DNA of 64,000 bases. Origin: Pseudosporangium ferrugineum. Lineage in GTDB: Bacteria; Actinomycetota; Actinomycetes; Mycobacteriales; Micromonosporaceae. The notes beneath the pieces are model-generated. The model was not told where the DNA came from. It was given only the letters and a program-made list of their open reading frames with translations, and searched no databases. Below, in pieces: positions 24,762 to 32,727 of the stretch. How positions within the stretch are numbered: position 1 is the first letter of the stretch; every line of letters begins with the position of its first letter. The translations under genes were made by a program, and so were the position numbers. The DNA lies in contig NZ_PVZG01000023.1 of the NCBI RefSeq assembly GCF_003002065.1, forward strand, positions 34,985 through 98,984, read 5' to 3'.

Positions 24762-25631
24762 ATGCCGATTTCCCTTCACCATCTGCGCACCGGCGCCTCT
24801 TCACGCTGGGCGGTACACGAGGACGGCGAGTGGGGCGAGGTCGACGCTACCCTCGCCGACCTGCTCGCCCTGCCGCTCGACCGGGCCCGGGCGGTGATCG
24901 AGGCCGCCGCCGGGAACGCCGGCCGCGACATGCCCGGAGAGGAGTCGCTGCCCCCCGTGGACCGGCAGGAGGTGTGGGCGGCCGGGGTGACGTACCTGCG
25001 CAGCCGTGACGGGCGCAAGGAAGAGTCCGGGCACGGCTCCCTCTACGACCACGTCTACGACAGCGACCGCCCCGAGATCTTCTTCAAGTCCAGCCCGTGG
25101 CGGGTCGTCGGCGACGGCGACGCCGTGGGCATCCGCGCGGACTCCGGCTGGGACGTGCCCGAGGCCGAGATCGGGCTGGTCCTCAACGCCGCCGGCGAGG
25201 TGTTCGGCTACACCCTCGGCAACGACATGAGCAGCCGGTCGATCGAGGGCGAGAACCCGCTCTACCTGCCGCAGGCGAAGATCTACGACCGGTCGTGCGC
25301 GATGGGCCCGGCGATCGTGCCCAGCTGGGCGATCGACTCCGGCCCGTTCCCGATCGGGCTGCGGGTGCTGCGCGACGGGCAGGAGGCGTACGCCGGCACC
25401 ACCTCGACCTCGGCGATGGCCCGCGGCTTCACGGACCTGGCCGACTGGCTGTTCCGGGCGCTGAGCTTCCCCGCCGGCGTGGTGCTGCTGACGGGCACCG
25501 GCGTGGTGCCGGACGCCGGCTTCACCACGCGACCCGGCGACACGATCGAGATAACATCCGCGGCACTCGGGACGCTCAGGAACCCGGTGGTAGCAGTCGG
25601 CGAACCCGCCAACGGGAAGGCACACGCATGA
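24762..25631 (+). CDS. FAH-family hydrolase/dehydratase, likely 2-keto-3-deoxy sugar-acid enzyme
   Basis: A 289-residue cytosolic protein of the fumarylacetoacetate hydrolase family. Metal-ligand acidic residues are visible in VPEAEIGLVLN and GYTLGNDMSSRSIEGENP, together with the KSSPWRVVGDGD segment. Family members act on 2-keto acids. Those beside an aldehyde dehydrogenase, a sugar ABC importer and IclR are commonly 2-keto-3-deoxypentonate dehydratases, which give alpha-ketoglutarate semialdehyde in non-phosphorylative pentose or uronate oxidation. That role is inferred from context. It overlaps the dehydrogenase start by four bases (ATGA). AGGA lies eight bases upstream of the ATG. Confidence 0.82.
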   Translation: MPISLHHLRTGASSRWAVHEDGEWGEVDATLADLLALPLDRARAVIEAAAGNAGRDMPGEESLPPVDRQEVWAAGVTYLRSRDGRKEESGHGSLYDHVYDSDRPEIFFKSSPWRVVGDGDAVGIRADSGWDVPEAEIGLVLNAAGEVFGYTLGNDMSSRSIEGENPLYLPQAKIYDRSCAMGPAIVPSWAIDSGPFPIGLRVLRDGQEAYAGTTSTSAMARGFTDLADWLFRALSFPAGVVLLTGTGVVPDAGFTTRPGDTIEITSAALGTLRNPVVAVGEPANGKAHA

Positions 25632-26998
25632 CCACGATCGAGAGCCGTTCCCCGCAAGCACCGTCGGACCTGGTCGTACGCGTCCCGGACACGTCGCCGG
25701 AGACGGTCGCGGCGGCTGCCGGGGCGGCCCGCGACGCCGGCACCGGATGGGCGCACCAGGCGGCACACGTACGCGCGGCCGCTCTGCATGCCTGCGCCGA
25801 GTCCGTGGCCGCGGCGACCTGCGAGCTCGCCGACCTGGTGGTCCGCGAGGTCGGCAAGCCGATCGGCGAGGCCCGCGCCGAGGTCGGCCGCGGCGTGGCG
25901 ATCCTGCGCTACTTCGCGCAGCAGGCCCTGCACGCCGAGGGCGAGGTGTACCCGCCGTCCGACGGCGTGTCGCTGCTGCACACCCGGCGCCGGCCGCACG
26001 GCGTCGTCGGCCTGATCACCCCGTGGAACTTCCCGGTGGCGATCCCCCTCTGGAAGGCCGCGCCGGCCCTCGCCTTCGGCAACACCGTCCTGCTCAAGCC
26101 CGCGCCGCAATCCTCCGCGGTGGCGCTGCGGCTGGCCGAGTTGTTCGCCGGCACGCTCCCCCACGGCGTGCTGACGGTGCTGACCGGCCTCGGCGGCACC
26201 GGCGAGGCGATCGTCGACACGACCGACGCCGTCTCGTTCACGGGCTCGGTGGCGGCGGGCCGGGCGGTGGCCCGGCGGGCGGTCGCCCGCGGCATCCCGG
26301 TCCAGTGCGAGATGGGCGGCCAGAACGCCGCGATCGTGCTCCCGGACGCCGACCAGGACGCGGCGGCGACGGCGATCGCGGCCGCGGCCATGGGGTACGC
26401 GGGCCAGAAATGCACCGCCACCAGCCGGGTCATCGTGGTGGGCGACCCCGCACCGTTCGCCGGGCGGCTCGCCGCGGCCGTCGAGGCGCTGCCCCTGGGC
26501 GATCCCGCGGACCCGGCGACGGTGGTCGGCCCGGTGATCGAGTCACGGCCGCGCGAGGCGATCCGGACGGCGGTGGAGCGCGCCACCAAGGGCGGCGCCC
26601 GCGTCCTGACCGGCGCCGGCCAGGCCGACCGCGACGGCTACTTCCAGGCGCCGACGGTGCTGACCGACGTGCCACCCGGCGACGACCTGCTGAGCGAGGA
26701 ATACTTCGGGCCGATCTGCGTGGTCCTCCCGGCCGACTCCCCCGACGCCGCGGTCCGCGTGGCGAACGAGGTGCGGCACGGGCTGGTCGCGGGCGTCCAC
26801 ACCCAGAACCTCAGGGCGGCGCTGACCCTGTCGAACCAGCTCGACGTGGGCCTGGTGAAGGTCAACGCCCCGACCACCGGAGTGGACTTCCACGCCCCGT
26901 TCGGCGGCGAGAAGGAATCGAGCTACGGCCCGCGCGAACAGGGCACGGCGGCCCGCGACTTCTACACCCGCACGGTCACGGTCACCATCACGCCATAA
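25628..26998 (+). CDS. NAD(P)+-dependent aldehyde dehydrogenase
   Basis: A 456-residue aldehyde dehydrogenase, slightly shorter at the N-terminus than the usual 475-500. The catalytic C262 (GQKCTATSR) and general base E228 (CEMGGQNAAIV) are present, as are the oxyanion/cofactor motif TPWNFPVAIPLWK, FTGSVAAGR for NAD(P) binding, and the C-terminal EEYFGPICVVLP. Sequence and context resemble alpha-ketoglutarate semialdehyde dehydrogenases, the last step after the FAH-type enzyme, delivering alpha-ketoglutarate to the TCA cycle (inference). Start overlaps the upstream stop (ATGA). Confidence 0.92.
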   Translation: MTTIESRSPQAPSDLVVRVPDTSPETVAAAAGAARDAGTGWAHQAAHVRAAALHACAESVAAATCELADLVVREVGKPIGEARAEVGRGVAILRYFAQQALHAEGEVYPPSDGVSLLHTRRRPHGVVGLITPWNFPVAIPLWKAAPALAFGNTVLLKPAPQSSAVALRLAELFAGTLPHGVLTVLTGLGGTGEAIVDTTDAVSFTGSVAAGRAVARRAVARGIPVQCEMGGQNAAIVLPDADQDAAATAIAAAAMGYAGQKCTATSRVIVVGDPAPFAGRLAAAVEALPLGDPADPATVVGPVIESRPREAIRTAVERATKGGARVLTGAGQADRDGYFQAPTVLTDVPPGDDLLSEEYFGPICVVLPADSPDAAVRVANEVRHGLVAGVHTQNLRAALTLSNQLDVGLVKVNAPTTGVDFHAPFGGEKESSYGPREQGTAARDFYTRTVTVTITP

Positions 26999-27036
26999 TG
27001 GACGGCCTGACGGCCGTACCATCGAAGGGTTCCGTG

Positions 27037-27813
27037 ATGACCGACCCCACCATCGACATGAGCCGGCCGAGCAGCGCTCGGGTGTGGAACTACCTGCTCG
27101 GCGGCAAGGACAACTTCGCCGTCGACCGGGAGATGGGCGACTCGCTGCGATCCGCGAACCCCGGAATCGCGGCGGTCGCCCAGGCCCAGCGCCGATTCCT
27201 GGTCCAGGCCGTCACGCTCCTGGCGGGCGAGGTGGGCATCCGCCAGTTCCTCGACATCGGTACGGGCCTCCCGACGGCCGACAACACCCACGAGGTCGCC
27301 CAGCGGGTGGCCCCCGACTCCCGGGTCGTCTACGTCGACAACGACCCCCTCGTCCTCGCCCACGCCCGCGCACTGCTGACGGGCTCCCCCGAGGGCGCGA
27401 CGGCGTACGTCGACTCCGACGTGGAGGACCCGGAACGCATCCTGGGCGAGGCCGCCCGCACCCTCGACCTCGGCCGCCCGGTCGCCCTCACGATGATCGG
27501 CATCCTCGGCAACGTCGCCGACTACACCGAGGCCCGCTCGATCGTCACCCGCCTGCTCGCCGCCGTACCGTCCGGCAGTTACCTCGCGGTGAGCGACGGC
27601 ACGAGCACCAGCGCCCAGAGCGTGGCGAGCCAGCGGGTCGCGAAGGAGGGCGGCCACCCGTACAACCTCCGCACGCCGGAGGAGATCGCCGGCTACTTCG
27701 AGGGCCTGGAGCTCCTGGACCCGGGCGTGGTGCCGACGTCCCTGTGGCGCCCGGAGCCCGGCACGGAACCGGAGTCCCTGGACGTGTACTGCGCGGTGGG
27801 CCGCAAACCCTGA
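27037..27813 (+). CDS. SAM-dependent methyltransferase, DUF574 type
   Basis: A 258-residue protein of the actinobacterial S-adenosyl methyltransferase family (formerly DUF574). The diagnostic opening IDMSRPSSARVWNYLLGGKDN and NFAVDREMGDS (residues about 6-35) is followed by FLDIGTGLPTADNTHEVAQ, a class I SAM-binding motif, and VVYVDNDPLVLAHARALL. Substrates of this family are unknown, and streptomycetes and relatives carry many copies. The ATG at 27037 has GAAGGG seven bases upstream. An ATG at 26998 overlapping the aldehyde dehydrogenase stop would add 13 poorly conserved residues. Confidence 0.9.
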   Translation: MTDPTIDMSRPSSARVWNYLLGGKDNFAVDREMGDSLRSANPGIAAVAQAQRRFLVQAVTLLAGEVGIRQFLDIGTGLPTADNTHEVAQRVAPDSRVVYVDNDPLVLAHARALLTGSPEGATAYVDSDVEDPERILGEAARTLDLGRPVALTMIGILGNVADYTEARSIVTRLLAAVPSGSYLAVSDGTSTSAQSVASQRVAKEGGHPYNLRTPEEIAGYFEGLELLDPGVVPTSLWRPEPGTEPESLDVYCAVGRKP

Positions 27814-27819
27814 ACCCCC

Positions 27820-27921
27820 GTCAACAGGGCGTCAATACTCGCGGGGGCGGCGTAGCCATCGCGTGAACGCCGATGACACGAGGTTGGCCGGGGCGGTGTG
27901 CTTTGTCCGGCACAAACACAC
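27820..27921 (+). promoter_or_regulatory. kdp upstream region: direct repeat and leader hairpin
   Basis: CGTCAAC (27820-27826) and CGTCAAT (27830-27836) are direct repeats spaced 10 bp, the spacing used by OmpR-family regulators such as KdpE. Further down, GTGTGCTTTGT (27896-27906) pairs with ACAAACACAC (27912-27921), with one bulged base around CCGGC, ending seven bases before the AGGAG ribosome-binding site. KdpE binding and leader folding are inferred. Confidence 0.45.
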
Positions 27922-27938
27922 CCCCTCAGGAGTTCCTC

Positions 27939-28022
27939 GTGGCTGATCTCGTATTCGTCGGCATCACGGTGGCGCTGTTCGCCGCGCTCACCGTGCTGGT
28001 CCGGGCGGTCGAACGCCGGTGA
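27939..28022 (+). CDS. 27-residue membrane peptide preceding kdpF
   Basis: A very small gene encoding 27 residues, almost all a single hydrophobic helix (LVFVGITVALFAALTVLV) with a basic C-terminus (RAVERR). GTG start with AGGAG six bases upstream, the best ribosome-binding site of the kdp operon. Its stop overlaps the kdpF GTG (GTGA). Similar tiny membrane peptides occur before kdpF in other actinobacteria as far as I recall. Function unknown. It may be an accessory subunit or a translational coupler. Confidence 0.65.
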   Translation: MADLVFVGITVALFAALTVLVRAVERR

Positions 28023-28108
28023 GCGCCGTCAACCTCGCCGGCCTGATCGTGGCCGTGCTGCTGGCCGCGTTCCTGGTCGCCGCCCTGCTGTTCCCCGAGA
28101 AGTTCTGA
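28019..28108 (+). CDS. kdpF: KdpF, small stabilising subunit of the Kdp K+-ATPase
   Basis: A 29-residue single-span peptide (NLAGLIVAVLLAAFLVAALLF followed by PEKF), matching the canonical KdpF pattern with its C-terminal P-E-K/R-F. KdpF stabilises the KdpABC complex in the membrane. It overlaps the preceding small gene by four bases and the kdpA start by one (TGATG), so the whole leader of the operon is translationally coupled. Confidence 0.88.
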   Translation: MSAVNLAGLIVAVLLAAFLVAALLFPEKF

Positions 28109-29754
28109 TGGCCGGCTGGCTGTTCGTCGGCACGCTGATCGTCGCCCTCGTGGCGGCGTACCGGCCGTTCGGGGACTACATGTACCGGGTCGTGAACGGC
28201 ACCCGCGCCACCGTCGTGGAACGGGGCCTGTACCGGCTCATCGGTGTGGACGCGTCCGTCGGGCAGACCTGGGGCGTGTACGCCCGCAGCGTGCTCGCGT
28301 TCTCGGCGGTCTCCGTCCTCTTCCTCTACCTGTTCCTCCGGGTCCAGAACAGGCTGTGGCTGTCGCTGGGTCTGCCCGCGGTGCCCGATCACCTCGCCTG
28401 GAACACGGCGGTCAGCTTCGTCACCAACACGAACTGGCAGGCGTACGCGGGCGAGTCGACGCTGGGCCACCTGGTGCAGATGGCCGGCCTGGCGGTGCAG
28501 AATTTCGTGTCCGCGAGCGTCGGTATCGCGGTGGCCGTGGCCTTCGTGCGCGGTTTCGCCGCCCGCGGCACGCCGCGGCTGGGCAACTTCTGGGTCGACC
28601 TGATCCGGATCACGCTGCGGATCCTGCTGCCGCTCAGCGTGCTCGCGGCGCTCGTGTTCATGGCCGCGGGCATGGTGCAGAACCTGTCCGGCGGCACCGA
28701 CGTCACCACGCTGACCGGGGCGACCCAGCACCTCACCGGTGGTCCGGTCGCCTCACAGGAGGCCATCAAGGAGATCGGCACCAACGGCGGCGGCTTCTAC
28801 AACGTGAATGCCGCGCATCCGTTCGAGAACCCGGCCGCGTGGACGAACTGGCTCCAGCTGTTCCTGATCCTGCTGATCCCGTTCAGCCTGCCCCGGGTGT
28901 TCGGGCGGATGGTCGGGCAGAACCGGCAGGGCTACGCGATCGTCGCGGTGATGGCGATCCTGGCGACCGCCGGCGTCGCCCTGACCGTCGGCTTCGAGGT
29001 GCACGGCGCCGGCACCGTGCCGCGGGCCGTCGGCGGTGCCATGGAGGGCAAGGAGGTCCGCTTCGGCGTCGCGAACTCGGCCACCTACGCCGCGGTGACC
29101 ACGCTGACGTCGACCGGTGCGGTGGACTCGTCCCACGACTCGTACACCGCACTGGGCGGCATGATGCCGATCGTCAACATGATGCTCGGCGAGGTCGCCC
29201 CCGGCGGGGTGGGCGCCGGCCTGTACGGGCTGCTCGTCCTCGCCGTGATCACGGTGTTCGTGGCGGGTCTGATGGTCGGGCGTACCCCGGAGTACCTGGG
29301 CCGGAAGATCGGCGCCCGTGAGATCAAGCTCGCGTCGCTGTACTTCCTGGTCACCCCCACCATCGTGCTGGCCGGCACGGCTGCCGCCTTCGCGACCGGC
29401 AACAACGCCACGGCCCTGAACACCGGCCCGCACGGCCTGTCCGAGGTCCTGTACGCATTCACCAGCGCCGGCAACAACAACGGCTCGGCGTTCGCCGGCA
29501 TCACCGTCAACACGCCGTGGTGGAACACCGCCCTGGGGTCGGCCATGCTGCTCGGCCGCTTCCTGCCCGTCGTGCTCGTCCTGGCGCTGGCCGGATCGCT
29601 GGCCCGGCAGAGGCCCACCCCGCCCTCCGAAGGCACGCTGCCGACCCATCAGCCGCTGTTCGTCGGCATGGTCGCCGGTGTCACCGTCGTCCTGGTCGCC
29701 CTCACCTTCCTGCCCGCGCTCGCCCTCGGACCCCTCGCGGAGGGCCTGTCATGA
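28108..29754 (+). CDS. kdpA: KdpA, potassium-binding and translocating subunit
   Basis: A 548-residue membrane protein, normal for KdpA, belonging to the superfamily of K+ transporters with four pore-loop repeats. Selectivity-filter-like segments include NTNWQAYAGEST, EIGTNGGGFYNVNAAHPFENP, ANSATYAAVTTLTSTGA and TSAGNNNGSAFAG. About ten membrane helices are visible. It forms the high-affinity K+ channel-like subunit that passes ions to KdpB. ATG shares one base with the kdpF stop and overlaps kdpB by four bases. Confidence 0.96.
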   Translation: MAGWLFVGTLIVALVAAYRPFGDYMYRVVNGTRATVVERGLYRLIGVDASVGQTWGVYARSVLAFSAVSVLFLYLFLRVQNRLWLSLGLPAVPDHLAWNTAVSFVTNTNWQAYAGESTLGHLVQMAGLAVQNFVSASVGIAVAVAFVRGFAARGTPRLGNFWVDLIRITLRILLPLSVLAALVFMAAGMVQNLSGGTDVTTLTGATQHLTGGPVASQEAIKEIGTNGGGFYNVNAAHPFENPAAWTNWLQLFLILLIPFSLPRVFGRMVGQNRQGYAIVAVMAILATAGVALTVGFEVHGAGTVPRAVGGAMEGKEVRFGVANSATYAAVTTLTSTGAVDSSHDSYTALGGMMPIVNMMLGEVAPGGVGAGLYGLLVLAVITVFVAGLMVGRTPEYLGRKIGAREIKLASLYFLVTPTIVLAGTAAAFATGNNATALNTGPHGLSEVLYAFTSAGNNNGSAFAGITVNTPWWNTALGSAMLLGRFLPVVLVLALAGSLARQRPTPPSEGTLPTHQPLFVGMVAGVTVVLVALTFLPALALGPLAEGLS

Positions 29755-31877
29755 CCACTCCCACCCTGTCGGAGGGCGTGCCGGCGGCGGCCGCGGCCGG
29801 CACCCGTACCGTCGGCGGCGGCCTGCTCGACCCCGCCCAGCTGTGGCGCTCGCTGCCGTCCGCGCTGGCCAAGCTGGATCCGCGGACGCTGTGGCACAAC
29901 CCGGTCATGCTCGTCGTCGAGGCCGGCGCGCTGTTCACCACCGTGCTCTCCGTCGCCGGGCCGAGCGTCCTGGCGTGGATCGTCACGGTGTGGCTGTGGC
30001 TGACCGTCGTGTTCGCCAACCTGGCCGAGGCCGTCGCGGAGGGGCGGGGCAAGGCACAGGCCGCCGCCCTGCGCCGGGCGAAGCAGCACACCGTCGCCCG
30101 CCGCCTGGTCGACGGCGTCGAGCGGCTCACCCCGGCGCCCGAGCTGCGGCAGGGTGACACCGTCGTGGTCGAGGCCGGCGAGATCATTCCCGGCGACGGT
30201 GACGTCGTCCAGGGCATCGCCAGCGTCGACGAGTCGGCGATCACCGGGGAGTCCGCGCCGGTGATCCGCGAGTCCGGCGGCGACCGTTCAGCGGTCACCG
30301 GCGGCACCCGGGTGCTGTCCGACCGGATCGTCGTACGGATCACCCAGCGGCCCGGCGAGAGCTTCGTGGACCGGATGATCGCCCTGGTCGAGGGCGCCGA
30401 CCGGCAGAAGACACCGAACGAGATCGCCCTGAACATCCTGCTCGCCGCCCTCACGATCATCTTTCTGCTGTCGGTGGTGACGCTGCAACCCCTCGCGATC
30501 TTCTCCAAGCAGTGGCAGGCGGCCGCGCCGGACACCGCGGCGGTCACCGGTGACGGCGTGACCGGCATCGTGCTGGTGTCGCTGCTCGTGTGCCTGATCC
30601 CCACCACGATCGGCGCGCTGCTGTCGGCCATCGGCATCGCCGGCATGGACCGCCTGATCCAGCGCAACGTGCTCGCCATGAGCGGCCGCGCCGTCGAGGC
30701 GGCCGGGGACGTCGGCACCCTGCTGCTCGACAAGACCGGCACCATCACCCTCGGCAATCGGCTGGCTGCCGAATTCGTACCCGTCGACGGGGTGCCGGCC
30801 GCGACCCTCGCGGACGCCGCCCAGCTCTCCAGCCTTGCCGACGAGACGCCCGAGGGGCGCTCGGTGGTGGTCCTCGCCAAGACCGGTTTCGGGCTGCGCG
30901 AGCGCGAGCCCGGCCTGATCGGCGAGGCGACGTTCGTGCCGTTCACCGCGCTCACCCGGATGAGCGGCCTCGACCTCGGCGACCGGCAGATCCGCAAGGG
31001 CGCCGCGACCGAGGTCCTGACGTGGGTACGCCGCAACGGCGGCCACCCGGCCGGGGAGATCGACGAGATCGTCGACGCGATCAGCGACGCCGGCGGCACC
31101 CCGCTCGTGGTCGCCGAGCACGTCGCGGGCCGGCCGGCCCGGGCGCTCGGGGTGATCCACCTCAAGGACGTCGTCAAACCCGGAATGCGCGAGCGCTTCG
31201 ACGAGATGCGCCGGATGGGCATCCGTACGGTCATGATCACCGGCGACAATCCCCGCACCGCCCGGGCGATCGCCGAGGAGGCCGGCGTCGACGACTTCCT
31301 CGCCGAGGCCACCCCGGAGGACAAGCTGGCGCTGATCAGGAAGGAGCAGGAGGGCGGCCGGCTGGTCGCGATGACCGGCGACGGCACCAACGACGCCCCG
31401 GCGCTGGCGCAGGCGGACGTCGGTGTGGCGATGAACACGGGCACGTCGGCCGCCAAGGAGGCCGGCAACATGGTCGACCTCGACTCCGATCCGACCAAGC
31501 TCATCGAGATCGTGGAGATCGGCAAGCAGCTGCTGATCACCCGCGGGGCGCTGACGACCTTCTCGATCACCAACGACATCGCCAAGTACTTCGCGATCAT
31601 CCCGGCCATGTTCGCCGCGGTCTACCCGGGGCTCGGGACGCTCAATGTGATGCGGCTGCACTCGCCGGGCTCGGCGATCGTGTCGGCGGTCATCTTCAAC
31701 GCGCTGGTCATCGTCGCGCTGATCCCGCTGGCCCTGCGCGGCGTGCGCTACACCCCGGCCGGCGCCGGTGCGCTGCTGCGCCGCAACCTGCTGATCTACG
31801 GCCTCGGCGGCCTGATCGCCCCGTTCGCCGGCATCAAGCTCCTCGACCTGCTCATCCAGCACCTCCCCGGGATCTGA
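29751..31877 (+). CDS. kdpB: KdpB, P-type ATPase subunit
   Basis: A 708-residue P-type ATPase. The phosphorylated aspartate is D327 in LLLDKTGTITLG. Also visible are the A-domain ITGESAPV (TGES), the P-domain ITGDNPRTARA and GDGTNDAPALAQADVG, and the membrane helices of the core. It hydrolyses ATP to drive K+ uptake through KdpA. The start overlaps the kdpA stop (ATGA) and the kdpC start follows three bases after the kdpB stop. Confidence 0.97.
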   Translation: MTTPTLSEGVPAAAAAGTRTVGGGLLDPAQLWRSLPSALAKLDPRTLWHNPVMLVVEAGALFTTVLSVAGPSVLAWIVTVWLWLTVVFANLAEAVAEGRGKAQAAALRRAKQHTVARRLVDGVERLTPAPELRQGDTVVVEAGEIIPGDGDVVQGIASVDESAITGESAPVIRESGGDRSAVTGGTRVLSDRIVVRITQRPGESFVDRMIALVEGADRQKTPNEIALNILLAALTIIFLLSVVTLQPLAIFSKQWQAAAPDTAAVTGDGVTGIVLVSLLVCLIPTTIGALLSAIGIAGMDRLIQRNVLAMSGRAVEAAGDVGTLLLDKTGTITLGNRLAAEFVPVDGVPAATLADAAQLSSLADETPEGRSVVVLAKTGFGLREREPGLIGEATFVPFTALTRMSGLDLGDRQIRKGAATEVLTWVRRNGGHPAGEIDEIVDAISDAGGTPLVVAEHVAGRPARALGVIHLKDVVKPGMRERFDEMRRMGIRTVMITGDNPRTARAIAEEAGVDDFLAEATPEDKLALIRKEQEGGRLVAMTGDGTNDAPALAQADVGVAMNTGTSAAKEAGNMVDLDSDPTKLIEIVEIGKQLLITRGALTTFSITNDIAKYFAIIPAMFAAVYPGLGTLNVMRLHSPGSAIVSAVIFNALVIVALIPLALRGVRYTPAGAGALLRRNLLIYGLGGLIAPFAGIKLLDLLIQHLPGI

Positions 31878-31879
31878 CC

Positions 31880-32724
31880 ATGCGCCTGCCTTCCTGGCTG
31901 TCGCAGCACCTCGCGGCGCTGCGGGCCCTGCTCGTCCTCACCGTCCTGCTCGGGCTGGCGTACCCGCTCGCCCTGGTCGCGGTGGGCCGCCTGCCCGGCC
32001 TGTCCGACCGGGCCGACGGCTCCCTCGTCACGGTCGCCGGCCGGCCGGTCGGCAGCCGGCTCATCGGCCAGTCGTTCACCGACGCGGACGGCGACCCCGA
32101 CCCGCGCTACTTCCAGAGCCGCCCGTCGGCGGCCGGCGACGGCTACGACCCCACCGCCACCTCGGCCGGCAACCTCGGTCCCGAGGACGTGGTCGACACG
32201 CCGGACCGGATCAGCCTGCTCACCCGGGTCTGCGCCCGCAGCCTCGCGGTCGGCGAGCTCGAGGGGTGGACGGGCGCCGCCCGTACTGCACCGCCGACGG
32301 GGTCGGCGCGGTGCTGGCCGTCTTCCGCCGCGACGGCCTCACCGGACCGGTCACCCGGGTCGTCTCCGCGAACCAGACCGGCACCCCGTTCCTCACCGCG
32401 TACGGCGGGCAGCCCGTCGAACCCGCCGAGCCGGGGCGGGAGTACCGGGCGCTCGGTGCGGTCATCACCCCGATCCGCGGGGACGCCCCGGCCGAGCCGG
32501 TGGTACCGGCCGACGCGGTCACCGCCGGCGGCAGCGGCCTCGACCCGCACATCAGCCCCGCGTACGCCCGGCTGCAGGCGCCACGGATCGCCCGGGAACG
32601 TGGCGTCGGCCCGGAGAGGGTGCGAGCCTTGATCAGAGCGCACACCGACGCCCGCGCCCTGGGCTTCCTCGGCGAACCCGGAGTCGACGTCCTCGAGCTC
32701 AACCTGGCGCTGGACGGGAAGTAG
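31880..32724 (+). pseudogene. kdpC: kdpC, disrupted by a one-base deletion
   Basis: KdpC is the small membrane-anchored chaperone-like subunit of the Kdp ATPase. The N-terminal part reads from the ATG at 31880 through the TM segment (LRALLVLTVLLGLAYPLALV), GQSFTDADGDPDPRYFQSRPS and ARSLAVGELEG. The expected continuation VDGRRPYCTADGVGAVLAVF, then LDPHISPAYARLQAPRIARERG, lies in another frame from 32266 to the stop at 32724. The break is at the G run 32263-32266: four Gs are present where five would restore one frame of about 281 codons. As read, the original frame ends in unrelated sequence at 32632. This is a real mutation or a homopolymer sequencing error. All other kdp genes are intact. 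Confidence 0.88.
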
Positions 32725-32727
32725 GCC

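Noticed and set aside
27814..27938. A c-di-AMP (ydaO) or other riboswitch before kdp
   Set aside because: The leader is only about 120 bases, with one small bulged hairpin and none of the conserved riboswitch core that I can identify.
32266..32724. A separate small gene in the kdpB-kdpD gap
   Set aside because: Its sequence is the C-terminal half of KdpC, so it is one frameshifted gene and not an independent one.
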